From Blastococcus xanthinilyticus (GTDB taxonomy: Bacteria > Actinomycetota > Actinomycetes > Mycobacteriales > Geodermatophilaceae), in NCBI RefSeq assembly GCF_008124835.1, contig NZ_VNHW01000008.1, forward strand, positions 170,865-234,864: a stretch of 64,000 nt of DNA. The letters run 5' to 3'. A program made the position numbers and the translations under genes. The first letter of the stretch is position 1. Each line of letters begins with the position of its first letter. The notes under the pieces are model-generated. The model was not told the DNA's origin and made no database searches. It saw only the letters and a list, made by a program, of their open reading frames with translations. This document shows positions 16,646 to 24,620 of the stretch, one piece after another.

Positions 16646-17237
16646 CCCCATCGTCCCCTCGCGGGAGGACGCCGACGCGAAGGCGTGGTTCTACCTGGGC
16701 CACCGCCCCGACATCGAGACCTGGGCCGGCCTGCGCGCGGAGGGCCGCCAGCTGCTGGAAAAGCACCTCATGGGTGTCGCTGGCCAGGTCGAAGAGCTGG
16801 CCGAGGACTTCGACGCCGAGTTCGAGACCAACGACCTGGACTCCGGTTCCTGGCCCAGAGCGGGACTGCGCCGGGCGACCTGGACCCACGACGGGATCGC
16901 GGACGTCAGCGTCGTCATCCAGTGGGAGCGCGCCCGCCTGCTCACCCCGGGATCGAACGAGTGGCCGTACGTCGCCGTGCGCCTGCCCGCCGACGCGGCC
17001 GACGAGGAACGCCGCCGGCAGCTGAGCGAGGCCATGAAGCCCGTGCGAGCCCAACTGGCGGGCTCGTCGTCCCGGACCTTCCCGTTCTGGCGCTACGTGC
17101 ACCCCCCGGCGGGCGTGCCGCTGGACCCGCACTCGCTCGTCGCGGACCTCGGAGCCGCATTCCGCGAGCTGTGGGACGCCGCGGCACCCGTTCTGGACGC
17201 GCTGCATGCCCGTCCAGGGAGCGGCGCCGCGCTCTGA
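16638..17237 (+). CDS. hypothetical partner of the PD-(D/E)XK nuclease
   Basis: A 199-residue soluble protein that I do not recognise. It starts at GTG 16638 inside the end of the nuclease gene. Visible blocks are a helical N-terminus (AKAWFYLGHRPDIETWAGL), a strand-rich middle (DVSVVIQWERARLL, EWPYVAVRLP) and FPFWRYVHPP near residue 150. No catalytic motif or membrane segment is evident. The tight overlap suggests an inhibitor, specificity subunit or substrate adaptor for the nuclease; this is inference from gene order alone. Confidence 0.6.
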   Translation: MSDPIVPSREDADAKAWFYLGHRPDIETWAGLRAEGRQLLEKHLMGVAGQVEELAEDFDAEFETNDLDSGSWPRAGLRRATWTHDGIADVSVVIQWERARLLTPGSNEWPYVAVRLPADAADEERRRQLSEAMKPVRAQLAGSSSRTFPFWRYVHPPAGVPLDPHSLVADLGAAFRELWDAAAPVLDALHARPGSGAAL

Positions 17238-17316
17238 GGGCCCGGCCGAGCCGGCTCCGTCAGCCGACCGGGTGACGACGCGGGTGCTGAGCCGTGCGAC
17301 ATCGCAGGCTGCGGGG

Positions 17317-17835
17317 GTGAACGCGTGGATGCTGCGTGCCCCGGGGTGGAAGCTCGCCTGCGTCATGACGGCGGTGATCGCCCCCTTCGTCGTCCTGGCG
17401 TTCGCGCTGATCGGCGACCGGAGCTGGCCGGCGGCGGTTCTCATGGGGCTCGGAACCGCGGTGATCTGCGGCCCGGTGCTGGGCTTCCTCACCGCGAACC
17501 AGCTCCAGGACTCGATGGCCGCCGGCGGCCCGCTGCCGGACGACGACCTCGCCGTGGTGGAGCGGGCGGCCCGGCGCGGCCCCGTCCCGGAGGACGACGC
17601 GACGCGCGAGGCCGCCTTGCGCGTCGCGGAGGACCGGCTGCTCGTGCTCCGCGGAACCCGCACCCCGGCCCGCGTCGCCGGAGGCGTCCTGCTGCTCGGA
17701 GCCGTCCTCCTGGCCGTCACGCAGTCGCCCTGGTGGTGGCTCGCCGCAGCCTTCTGGGCGGCCCTGCTCGTCGCCGGGTTCGCCGCTCCTGCGCGACTGC
17801 AGCGACGAGCCGAGCTGCTCCGGGGCGGGCGCTGA
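17317..17835 (+). CDS. small integral membrane protein
   Basis: About 172 residues with two pairs of hydrophobic helices: LACVMTAVIAPFVVLAFALIG and VLMGLGTAVICGPVLGFL near the N-terminus, and VAGGVLLLGAVLLAV and WWWLAAAFWAALLVAGFAA near the C-terminus, separated by a charged cytoplasmic-type loop. GTG 17317 is chosen because it follows a G-rich stretch and gives a sensible first helix; GTG 17272 is an in-frame alternative. No family recognised. It lies between the nuclease pair and a sigma-factor operon, with a 79-base gap to the former. Confidence 0.6.
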   Translation: MNAWMLRAPGWKLACVMTAVIAPFVVLAFALIGDRSWPAAVLMGLGTAVICGPVLGFLTANQLQDSMAAGGPLPDDDLAVVERAARRGPVPEDDATREAALRVAEDRLLVLRGTRTPARVAGGVLLLGAVLLAVTQSPWWWLAAAFWAALLVAGFAAPARLQRRAELLRGGR

Positions 17836-17858
17836 CACGGTCTCCCTGGGGCCGGCAC

Positions 17859-17883
17859 AACCTTTCCGGTGCGCCGACCCGTT
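17859..17883 (+). promoter_or_regulatory. candidate ECF-type promoter (AACC N17 CGTT)
   Basis: AACC at 17859-17862 and CGTT at 17880-17883 are separated by 17 bases, just before the sigma gene start. ECF sigma factors commonly recognise AAC-type -35 and CGT-type -10 boxes and often control their own genes, so this is a plausible autoregulatory promoter. Confidence 0.4.
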
Positions 17884-17892
17884 GGGGGAGAT

Positions 17893-18426
17893 GTGGAGCT
17901 GCCGGGCGATCGGGCGAGTCGTGAGTTCACCGCGTTCGCCGAGGAGCACGGCGCGAGGCTGCTGCGGGCCGCCGAGTACCTGACCGGCGACCGGCACAGC
18001 GCCCAGGACCTGGTCCAGACGGCGCTCACCAAGGTGTTCGTCGCGTGGTCGGCGGCCCGGCGCGGGAACACTTACGCCTACGCCCGCCGCGTCCTCGTCA
18101 ACGCGCACACCGACACCTGGCGGCGCCGGCGCTGGCGGGAGGACCTCACCGATCGGCCGGACGACCGGCCCGGGGGCGCCCAGGTCGACCACGCGCAGTG
18201 GGCCAGCGACCGCGACGAGCTGACCCGCGCGCTCTCCGTGCTCACCGAGCGCGAACGGGCCATCGTCGTCCTCCGCTACGGCGAGGACATGGCCGAGCGC
18301 GACGTCGCCCGGACCCTCGGCGTCTCCACCGGGACCGTCAAGAGCACCACCTCCCGCGCCCTGGGCAAGCTGCGCGCCCACTCCGAGACCAGCGACCCGA
18401 AGGAGCACGACCATGCCCAGCGTTGA
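17893..18426 (+). CDS. SigE-family RNA polymerase sigma factor
   Basis: A 177-residue ECF-type sigma factor. Region 2 includes FAEEHGARLLRAAEYLTGD followed by AQDLVQTALTKVFVAW (the -10 recognition helix), and region 4 has LTERERAIVVLRYGEDM and the VSTGTVKSTTSRALGKLR recognition helix. The short, linker-poor layout is that of the actinobacterial SigE/SigJ-like family. GTG 17893 is used; it sits very close to a GGGGGAG box, so GTG 17869 remains possible. The stop overlaps the next gene by 14 bases, and that gene encodes a single-pass membrane protein that may be its regulator. Confidence 0.85.
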   Translation: MELPGDRASREFTAFAEEHGARLLRAAEYLTGDRHSAQDLVQTALTKVFVAWSAARRGNTYAYARRVLVNAHTDTWRRRRWREDLTDRPDDRPGGAQVDHAQWASDRDELTRALSVLTERERAIVVLRYGEDMAERDVARTLGVSTGTVKSTTSRALGKLRAHSETSDPKEHDHAQR

Positions 18427-19021
18427 GGACGACCTCCGCACGGCCCTGCACACCCACCCGCCGATGGGGACGGTGCCCGTGCACGCCGCGCTCGCCGCCG
18501 GCCACCGGGCGCGGACCCGCCGCCGGGTCGCGCGGGGCGGCGCGGCCGTCCTCGTCGCCGGAGGTCTCGTGGCCGCCCTCACCCTGCCCGGCTCGCCGGA
18601 GGACCGGATGCGCCTCGTCGGTGACGGGCTCACCGTGTCCAGCGGCACCGGCGTCACCCAGATCGCCGACGACCGGGTCGACCTGGGCGACCAGGTGCAG
18701 GCGTGGCGTGACGGCGCCGCCCTCGCCATCGGCTACCCCGACGGCGTCCACGCGGTCCTGGACACCGACGACCCGACCGCCGACTGGGGCGACCTCGGCT
18801 ACGACCTGGTCGTGCTGGAGCCGGCGGAGACCCCCGACGGGCAGGGACTGGTCATGGGCAACGTGCGCGGGGAGCCGGAGTCGGTGACCGTCACGACGCC
18901 GGAGCGGACCGTCGAGGCCACGGTGGCCTGCTTCGAGCAGACGCCGGGGTGGTGCGTCTACAAGGCGGCGCTGCCGACCGGGGACCTGGATCCGGACGAC
19001 ATCCGCGTCCGCGTCGGCTGA
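18413..19021 (+). CDS. single-pass membrane protein, probable sigma-factor partner
   Basis: A 202-residue protein with a cytoplasmic N-terminus of about 45 residues (DDLRTALHTHPPMG, then an Arg-rich stretch), one membrane helix (GGAAVLVAGGLVAALTL, about 42-59) and an extracytoplasmic domain. Genes of this layout regularly follow SigE-family sigma genes in actinobacteria; the N-terminal helix could bind the sigma factor as an anti-sigma would, but no zinc-binding HxxxCxxC motif is present. Two cysteines near the C-terminus (ATVACFEQTPGWCVYK) could form a disulfide. The function is inferred from context only. Confidence 0.65.
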   Translation: MPSVEDDLRTALHTHPPMGTVPVHAALAAGHRARTRRRVARGGAAVLVAGGLVAALTLPGSPEDRMRLVGDGLTVSSGTGVTQIADDRVDLGDQVQAWRDGAALAIGYPDGVHAVLDTDDPTADWGDLGYDLVVLEPAETPDGQGLVMGNVRGEPESVTVTTPERTVEATVACFEQTPGWCVYKAALPTGDLDPDDIRVRVG

Positions 19022-19149
19022 CGTCATGGATCGCCAGGGATTTCCGACGGCCGAAGGGCCCGACTCCTGACATCCTGTCTCCGTCGGTGCGACGTCGACC
19101 GGTGCGCGACGTGGTCGCGGACCCGGCCGATCCGGACACAGGAGGATGC

Positions 19150-20787
19150 ATGAGCACGACGGCGGGGCGGGCCCCGGAGCAGTCGGGCGAGGAGGGCCGC
19201 CGCGGCGCCTTCAGCTCCCGGCGCGTCTTCATCCTGGCGGCCATCGGGTCGGCGGTGGGCCTGGGCAACATCTGGCGGTTCCCTTACGTCGCCTACGAGA
19301 ACGGCGGCGGCGCCTTCCTGCTGCCCTATCTGGTCGCGCTGCTGACCGCCGGCATCCCGTTCCTGCTGCTCGACTACGCGATCGGCCACCGGCACCGCGG
19401 CTCCGCGCCGCTGTCGTTCGCCCGGCTCCGCCGCGGTGCCGAGGGGCTCGGCTGGTGGCAGGTGGCCATCTGCTTCGTCATCGCCGTCTACTACGCCGCG
19501 GTCCTCGCCTGGGCGCTGCGCTACACCTTCTTCTCGCTCGACCAGGCCTGGGGCTCAGATCCGAATGCGTTCTTCTTCGGCGAGTTCCTCCAGGCCGGTG
19601 ACGTCGCGGTCACCGCCGACGTGGTGCCCGGGGTGCTCGTGCCCCTCGCGATCGTCTGGCTGGCCGTGCTCGTGGTCATGGCCCTCGGCGTCCAGCGCGG
19701 GATCGGGGTGGTCTCGCTGGTCTTCATCCCGCTCCTGGTCCTCGCCTTCGTCGTCCTCGTGGTGCAGGCGCTGCTCCTGGACGGTGCGGGCTTCGGCCTC
19801 GACGCGCTGTTCCGGCCCGACTGGGGCGCGCTCACCGAGGCCTCGGTCTGGGCCGCCGCCTTCGGGCAGATCTTCTTCTCGCTGTCGATCGGCTTCGGCA
19901 TCATGATCACGTACGCCTCGTACGTCGGCCGCCGCGAGGACATGACCGGCTCGGGCCTGGTCGTCGGCTTCTCGAACTCCAGCTTCGAGCTGCTCGCCGG
20001 CATCGGCGTCTTCGCCGCCCTCGGGTTCATGGCCCAGTCCAGCGGGGTCGCGGTCGACGAGGTGGCCAGCGGCGGGATCGGGCTGGCCTTCATCGCCTTC
20101 CCGACGATCATCAGCGAGGCGCCGGCCGGCGCCCTCCTCGGCGTGCTGTTCTTCGGATCGCTGGTCATCGCCGGGATCACGTCGCTGATCAGCGTGATCG
20201 AGGTCGTCATCTCCGCCGTGCGCGACAAGTTCGACACCAGCCGGCTCACCGCGACCCTCGCGGTCGTCGTCCCCACCGCCGTGCTGAGCCTGGTGCTGTT
20301 CAGCACGACCAGCGGCATCTACGTCCTCGACGTCGTCGACCACTTCGTCAACCAGTACGGCATCCTCGTGGTGGCGCTGGTCAGCATGCTGGTCGTCGCC
20401 TGGGCGGTCCGGGCGCTGCCGCGGCTGAGCGAGCACCTCAACGTCCACGGCCGGCCCCGGGTCGGCACCGGCTGGCGGGTGCTGGTCAGCATCGTCGCCC
20501 CGCTGGCCCTGGCCCTCGTGCTCGTGTTCGGCCTGCTCGACGACCTCGAGGCCCCCTACGAGGACTACCCGACCTGGCTGCTGCTGGTCTTCGGCTGGCT
20601 CATGGTCGTGGCGCTGCCGGTGGTGGGCTTCCTGCTCGCCCGGGTGAAGTGGCGCGCCGGCACGCACCTGGACGGGCCGCCCCCGGGCTCCGACCCGGTG
20701 GCGCCGCTGCGCGCGACGGCGCCGGCCGGCGGAGCGGACGTCCGGCCCCGTCCGGCGGCCGGGCAGGACGAGGGAGGAGCCCGATGA
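19150..20787 (+). CDS. metP: sodium-dependent amino-acid transporter (NSS/SNF family, MetP-like)
   Basis: A 545-residue neurotransmitter:sodium symporter. The first helix carries the family signature GSAVGLGNIWRFPYVAYENG, followed by GGGAFLLPY. About twelve hydrophobic helices can be counted. The start ATG 19150 follows a good Shine-Dalgarno (AGGAGG at 19140-19145). The next gene encodes the tiny MetS subunit, an association described for the Corynebacterium methionine/alanine importer MetPS, so methionine or alanine uptake is the best guess. The C-terminal tail is long and polar (GPPPGSDPV...), unlike bacterial NSS proteins that end soon after the last helix. Confidence 0.85.
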   Translation: MSTTAGRAPEQSGEEGRRGAFSSRRVFILAAIGSAVGLGNIWRFPYVAYENGGGAFLLPYLVALLTAGIPFLLLDYAIGHRHRGSAPLSFARLRRGAEGLGWWQVAICFVIAVYYAAVLAWALRYTFFSLDQAWGSDPNAFFFGEFLQAGDVAVTADVVPGVLVPLAIVWLAVLVVMALGVQRGIGVVSLVFIPLLVLAFVVLVVQALLLDGAGFGLDALFRPDWGALTEASVWAAAFGQIFFSLSIGFGIMITYASYVGRREDMTGSGLVVGFSNSSFELLAGIGVFAALGFMAQSSGVAVDEVASGGIGLAFIAFPTIISEAPAGALLGVLFFGSLVIAGITSLISVIEVVISAVRDKFDTSRLTATLAVVVPTAVLSLVLFSTTSGIYVLDVVDHFVNQYGILVVALVSMLVVAWAVRALPRLSEHLNVHGRPRVGTGWRVLVSIVAPLALALVLVFGLLDDLEAPYEDYPTWLLLVFGWLMVVALPVVGFLLARVKWRAGTHLDGPPPGSDPVAPLRATAPAGGADVRPRPAAGQDEGGAR

Positions 20788-20918
20788 GCACGAGCGCGAT
20801 CGTGATGATGCTGGTGGCGATGGCCGTGATCTGGGGCGGCCTCGCCCTGGCCGTCGTGAGCCTCCTGCGCCACGGGGCGGTCGAGGACCGCGTCGAGGCT
20901 CCCCGCCGGGACCTGTGA
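20784..20918 (+). CDS. metS: MetS family small subunit of NSS transporter
   Basis: A 44-residue single-helix membrane protein (AIVMMLVAMAVIWGGLALA) whose ATG overlaps the transporter stop (ATGA), preceded by GGGAGGAG. This size, motif (IWGGL) and position are those of MetS, which is required with MetP for methionine/alanine import in Corynebacterium. It is easily missed by gene finders. The next gene overlaps its stop by 4 bases. Confidence 0.85.
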   Translation: MSTSAIVMMLVAMAVIWGGLALAVVSLLRHGAVEDRVEAPRRDL

Positions 20919-21370
20919 GCTCCGCGGACGGCCCGCTGCGCGACCGCACCGCCCAGGCGACCGCGGAGGAGTCCGTCCGCGCGTTCCTCGCCGGGGACAC
21001 CGCGGCCCGGGCGCTCGGCATCACCGTGTCCACCGTCGCCCCCGGTGCGGTGACCGCGCACATGACCATCCGACCGGAGATGCTGAACGGCCACGGCAAC
21101 GCCCACGGCGCGGCGCTGTTCGCCGTCGCCGACATCGCCTTCGCGATGGCCTGCAACTCCCACGGCCGCCCGGCGGTCGGCCGGTCCTGCAGCATCGAGT
21201 ACCTGGCTCCGGCGTTCGCCGGGGATGCGGTCACCGCCGCGGCGGTCGAGCGCTCCGTCGCCGGCCGCGGTGGCATCTACGACGTCGCGGTCACCCGGGA
21301 CGCCGACGGCCGGCTGCTCGCCGAGCTGCGCGGGCACAGTCGGCAGCTGTCCGGGCCGCCGTCGGCCTGA
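20915..21370 (+). CDS. PaaI-family hotdog-fold thioesterase
   Basis: A 151-residue hotdog thioesterase related to phenylacetyl-CoA thioesterase PaaI. The key NGHGNAHGAALFAVADIAFA block (about residues 49-68) holds the Asn/His/Gly and Asp residues used by PaaI-type enzymes to attack acyl-CoA. It starts at a GTG overlapping the metS stop, so it is co-translated with the transporter. No other paa genes are nearby, so the physiological substrate may be another acyl- or aryl-CoA. Convergent with the serpin gene and sharing a terminator hairpin with it. Confidence 0.85.
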   Translation: MSSADGPLRDRTAQATAEESVRAFLAGDTAARALGITVSTVAPGAVTAHMTIRPEMLNGHGNAHGAALFAVADIAFAMACNSHGRPAVGRSCSIEYLAPAFAGDAVTAAAVERSVAGRGGIYDVAVTRDADGRLLAELRGHSRQLSGPPSA

Positions 21371-21387
21371 CGCCCGGTCAGGCCGAC
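21361..21387. terminator. bidirectional terminator between thioesterase and serpin genes
   Basis: Two perfect 11-base arms (21361-21371 and 21377-21387) with a 5-base loop. The hairpin spans the stop codons of both convergent genes, so each coding end is part of the other's terminator. Confidence 0.6.
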
Positions 21388-22622
21388 GGGTTCCGCACCA
21401 CGGCGGCGAACAGCGGTGACCGGGTCGCCGTGTCGGTGAGAAGCAGCAGGAACGGCCGGTCGAAGGTGACGACCGCCTGGGGGATCGCCCCCGCCGACTC
21501 CTCCACGACCACGCCGCTGGCGGCGGCCGCCTCGGTGCCCTCCTCGTCGACCTCCAGGAAGGTCTTCTGCACCACCTGGGAGATGACCAGGTCGTCGCGG
21601 CCCAGCGCGGAGAAGTCGCCGCTGGCGGGCAGCCCCATCGCGGTCAGCACGTCGAGCAGCTGGTGCGACTGCTCGAGCGAGATCCGCGGCAGCTCCACGC
21701 CCACCTCGCGCGGCCCGGCCGAGCGGAGCGCATCCAGCGTCGCGGTGTCGACGGCGCACGGGTCGGTGCCCTCCGGGGGCAGGACGGCGACGGCGGCCAG
21801 CGTGCCGTCGCGGTAGGGCAGCTCCACCGATCGCCAGCCCGCGGCGTCCCGGCCTGCGCCGGTGGCGCCGCCCATCATGTCGACGGAGACCTCACCGCCG
21901 GGTGCGGCGAAGTCCGCGGGCTGCGTCCCGGTGAACGGCACCGCCCACCGCGCCCGCAGGTGCACGGCGTTGGTGAGGACGGCGACCGTCGTCGGCCGCA
22001 GCGGCTGGTCGAACAGCTCCTCGATGATCCCGCGGGTGTCCTCGGCGATCGTGCTGTTGATCCGGTCGGTGGCCGCCTCCGGCTCCTCGGCGAAGTCCAG
22101 CGACCGCACCTCGGCGTCGTAGGCGGTGGCGAGGTCGTCGAGGTAGCGCGGCTCGGGCTCCAGGCCGGTCACGGTCCACAGCCGGTTGCTCACCTGCAGG
22201 GCGTCGGGCGCATCCTCGTCGTCGAGGTCGCCGTCGTAGCGCAGCGCGTCCAGCGCGCTGGTGTGCGCGCGGATCGCCGCGACCAGATCCGGTGACCACT
22301 CTGGCAGGTGCAGCACCTGCCCGAACTCCGCCGCGGTCCGCCCACCGGCGGCCGGGTGGAGCAGGCCCAGCGCCGAGGCGGCCGAGGTGGGGGAGAGCAG
22401 CACGTCCTCGCCGGCGGCCTGGGCGCACACCGCGTGCAGCAGGTCGATGCCGAAGGCGGTCTGCGCGTCGGCCACGTCGTCGGCGGTGAGCGCGCCGAGC
22501 TCCACCGGAACGACCTCGCCCCGGTGCACGACCGGGCCGGCGCTCGCCGTGCCGCAGCCGACGAGCAGGGCCATCGCGGCCGCGGCGAGAGCGCCGCGCC
22601 GGCCCGCAGCCCGTACGGTCAC
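21378..22622 (-). CDS. serpin family protein (lipoprotein)
   Basis: A 414-residue serine-protease inhibitor of the serpin superfamily. The N-terminus has a lipoprotein-type signal (ALAAAAMALLVGCG, lipidation at the Cys near residue 22), so it should be anchored outside the membrane. Serpin landmarks are LLSPTSAASALGLLHPAA, LTNAVHLRARW, the hinge EEGTEAAAAS and the C-terminal FDRPFLLLL. The hinge matches inhibitory rather than non-inhibitory serpins; the reactive loop reads about GVVVEESAGAIPQ, with no clear Arg/Lys for a trypsin-like target, pointing to an elastase- or subtilisin-like protease. Its GTG overlaps the stop of the DUF2207 gene. Confidence 0.9.
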   Translation of the reverse strand: MTVRAAGRRGALAAAAMALLVGCGTASAGPVVHRGEVVPVELGALTADDVADAQTAFGIDLLHAVCAQAAGEDVLLSPTSAASALGLLHPAAGGRTAAEFGQVLHLPEWSPDLVAAIRAHTSALDALRYDGDLDDEDAPDALQVSNRLWTVTGLEPEPRYLDDLATAYDAEVRSLDFAEEPEAATDRINSTIAEDTRGIIEELFDQPLRPTTVAVLTNAVHLRARWAVPFTGTQPADFAAPGGEVSVDMMGGATGAGRDAAGWRSVELPYRDGTLAAVAVLPPEGTDPCAVDTATLDALRSAGPREVGVELPRISLEQSHQLLDVLTAMGLPASGDFSALGRDDLVISQVVQKTFLEVDEEGTEAAAASGVVVEESAGAIPQAVVTFDRPFLLLLTDTATRSPLFAAVVRNPSA

Positions 22623-24349
22623 CACGAGCCGCCCCCTCCGCCACCGGCGCCCGCGCCCACCGAGGTGGTGCCCCCGGTGGACGACGACGGCGCGGTGCTC
22701 GCGGCACCGCAGCTGGCGACGAGGGCCGGCGCGTAGGCGGCGTAGGTCAGGTGCCGGCCGCCGGACGACGCCGCCGGCACCCGCGAGGCGAGCTGGGTCC
22801 ACCGCTCCGCCTCGCCGAGCGCGACCGCCCAGGCCGTGTAGCGCCCGAGCGAGCCGGAGCCGACCGCCTCGTCGACGGCGGGCTGGGGCGATCCGGCGAG
22901 GAACCGCCGCAGCGACTCCACCTGCACCCAGGCCGCGGCGCCGTCCGGCGTGAGGACGCGCAGCTCCCAGCCGGCGAGGGCGGCGGCCGCACCGGCTCCG
23001 GTGAGCGCGCCGGCGCCGGCGGCGACCACCAGCGGCACCCCGACCTGTGCGATCGCCAGGTAGCCGGCGAGCAGGGCGAGCCCGAAGCCGACCACGCCGG
23101 CCAGCCCGCCGACGATCCGGATCCACGTGGTGCGCCGGTCCGCGGCGGGGTCCCACAGGCCGCTGTCCTGCTGCCAGCTGCCGAGCTCCTCGCCCAGCGC
23201 GGCCCACGCCTTGCCGAAGTCTTCGTCGTAGCTGTCCAGCGGCAGCCGCTCCCGCTCCCGGAACATCATGTCGAGCAGTCGGCGGGCGGCGCCCTCGCCG
23301 GGCTGCCGGCGGACCAGGGTGACCTTCTCCCGGTCCTCCTCCGACGGCTCGAGGTCGACGGCGCCGGCCACGGCCTGGTCGATCAGCCAGGCCGCCTTGT
23401 GCGCGGCGGTCACGGAGCCGGCCAGCAGGACGCCGCCCTGCGCCGGGGACAGCGCCGCGGGGAGGGTGGGGGAGGGGGTCGCGGAGTCGGCCAGCTCGGC
23501 CAGGTCGATCCGGGCCTGCTCGCCCGGCGCCGAGCGCACCGGGATACCGACGGTGGGCACCCGCTCCCGGCCGGCCCGCCGGATCCAGACCCAGGCGAGC
23601 GCAGCGGCCAGCAGGGCGGCCGCGCCGGCGAGGGCCCCGGTCAGGAGCGCGGAGGTGCCCTCGGGAACCGGGGCGAGCGCCGGGGGCCCGGGGAGCGGCG
23701 GGGCGCCGTCCAGCGGGGCGCCGGTGGCGGCGCCGACGGTCACGCCCTCGCCGGGCTCGAGCGAATCCACCCGGGCCGCCAACCGCCCCGGAGCGGCGCC
23801 CTCGACGTCGCACGGTTCGGTCGAGTCGGCCTCTCCGGTGGCGCACCGGCCGTCGGTCAGCCGGGCCGGCGCGCTCACCTGCACGACGACCTCGTCGATC
23901 GGCACCTCCCAGCCGGGGCCGACCGCGTCCCACGCCAGCTCGTCGCCGGAGACGACGTCGGCCAGGGTGTAGGTGAGGACGTAGCGGTGCAGGCCGGTCA
24001 CCGTCCGGTCGGGGTCGCCGATCCGGATCTCCTCGTCGGCGACGGTGATGTCGGCGGGTGCGTCGGGGGACGAGGCCTCGACCGACGCGGAGGCGTCCAG
24101 GCCCGGGACCCGGCGCAGGACGCCGCGCCGGTCCTCCCCACCGAAGTCGTAGTCGATGACCTCGGTGATCCGGGCGCTGCCGTCGTCGGCGACCGTCGCG
24201 GCCACCCACAGCTGGCGCACCCGCTCGCCGCCTCCGGCGAGGGCGATCAGACCGGTCAGGACGCCGACGAGGACGGCGACCACCAGCAGCGCGATGCCGT
24301 CGATCCGGCGCCGTCGGCGGACGCGGTCGGTGCGGCGGGGCGTCTCCAC
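22619..24349 (-). CDS. DUF2207 domain-containing membrane protein
   Basis: A 576-residue protein of the DUF2207 family, function unknown. Layout: N-terminal membrane helix (IALLVVAVLVGVLTGLIAL), an extracytoplasmic beta-rich domain with IDYDFGGEDRRGVLRRVPG, a second helix near residue 245, a cytoplasmic domain, a pair of helices near 415-450, and a Gly-rich tail ending GGGGSW. That tail is typical of the family. It is translationally coupled to the serpin, suggesting that both act at the cell surface. Upstream lies the 93-bp tandem repeat. Confidence 0.8.
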   Translation of the reverse strand: METPRRTDRVRRRRRIDGIALLVVAVLVGVLTGLIALAGGGERVRQLWVAATVADDGSARITEVIDYDFGGEDRRGVLRRVPGLDASASVEASSPDAPADITVADEEIRIGDPDRTVTGLHRYVLTYTLADVVSGDELAWDAVGPGWEVPIDEVVVQVSAPARLTDGRCATGEADSTEPCDVEGAAPGRLAARVDSLEPGEGVTVGAATGAPLDGAPPLPGPPALAPVPEGTSALLTGALAGAAALLAAALAWVWIRRAGRERVPTVGIPVRSAPGEQARIDLAELADSATPSPTLPAALSPAQGGVLLAGSVTAAHKAAWLIDQAVAGAVDLEPSEEDREKVTLVRRQPGEGAARRLLDMMFRERERLPLDSYDEDFGKAWAALGEELGSWQQDSGLWDPAADRRTTWIRIVGGLAGVVGFGLALLAGYLAIAQVGVPLVVAAGAGALTGAGAAAALAGWELRVLTPDGAAAWVQVESLRRFLAGSPQPAVDEAVGSGSLGRYTAWAVALGEAERWTQLASRVPAASSGGRHLTYAAYAPALVASCGAASTAPSSSTGGTTSVGAGAGGGGGGSW

Positions 24350-24410
24350 GGTGAGCGGCTCCTCGTGCTCCTGCCGCGACGAGCTGCCGCGGGTCCAGGC
24401 GCATCCTCCC

Positions 24411-24596
24411 GGTGTCCCGCATTGTCGTGCCGAGTGGCCCCCGGAGGGGGCCGCGTAGGGACGACGGACGCGCTCGTCTCAGCGGGGGACGGCGCGTGGC
24501 CGCGGTGTCTTGCATGGTCGTGCCGAGTGGCCCCCGGAGGGGGCCGCGTAGGGACGACGGACGCGCTCGTCTCAGCGGGGGACGGCACGTGGCCGC
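24411..24596. repeat. 93-bp tandem repeat, two copies, with internal hairpins
   Basis: Two near-identical 93-base units (24411-24503 and 24504-24596), with only a few differences, plus the first few bases of a third. Each contains a perfect hairpin with 7-base arms GGCCCCC/GGGGGCC (24436-24452 and 24529-24545). The block fills most of the 271-base gap between two minus-strand genes, so it could act as a doubled terminator for the potassium channel gene or as part of the DUF2207 upstream region. The period is a multiple of three but no coding frame looks real. Confidence 0.9.
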
Positions 24597-24620
24597 GGTG
24601 TCGTCCGGAGGACGACAGAA

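Noticed and set aside
24411..24596. Tandem repeat considered as a CRISPR array
   Set aside because: The repeat unit is 93 bp with no spacers, only two copies, and no cas genes nearby.
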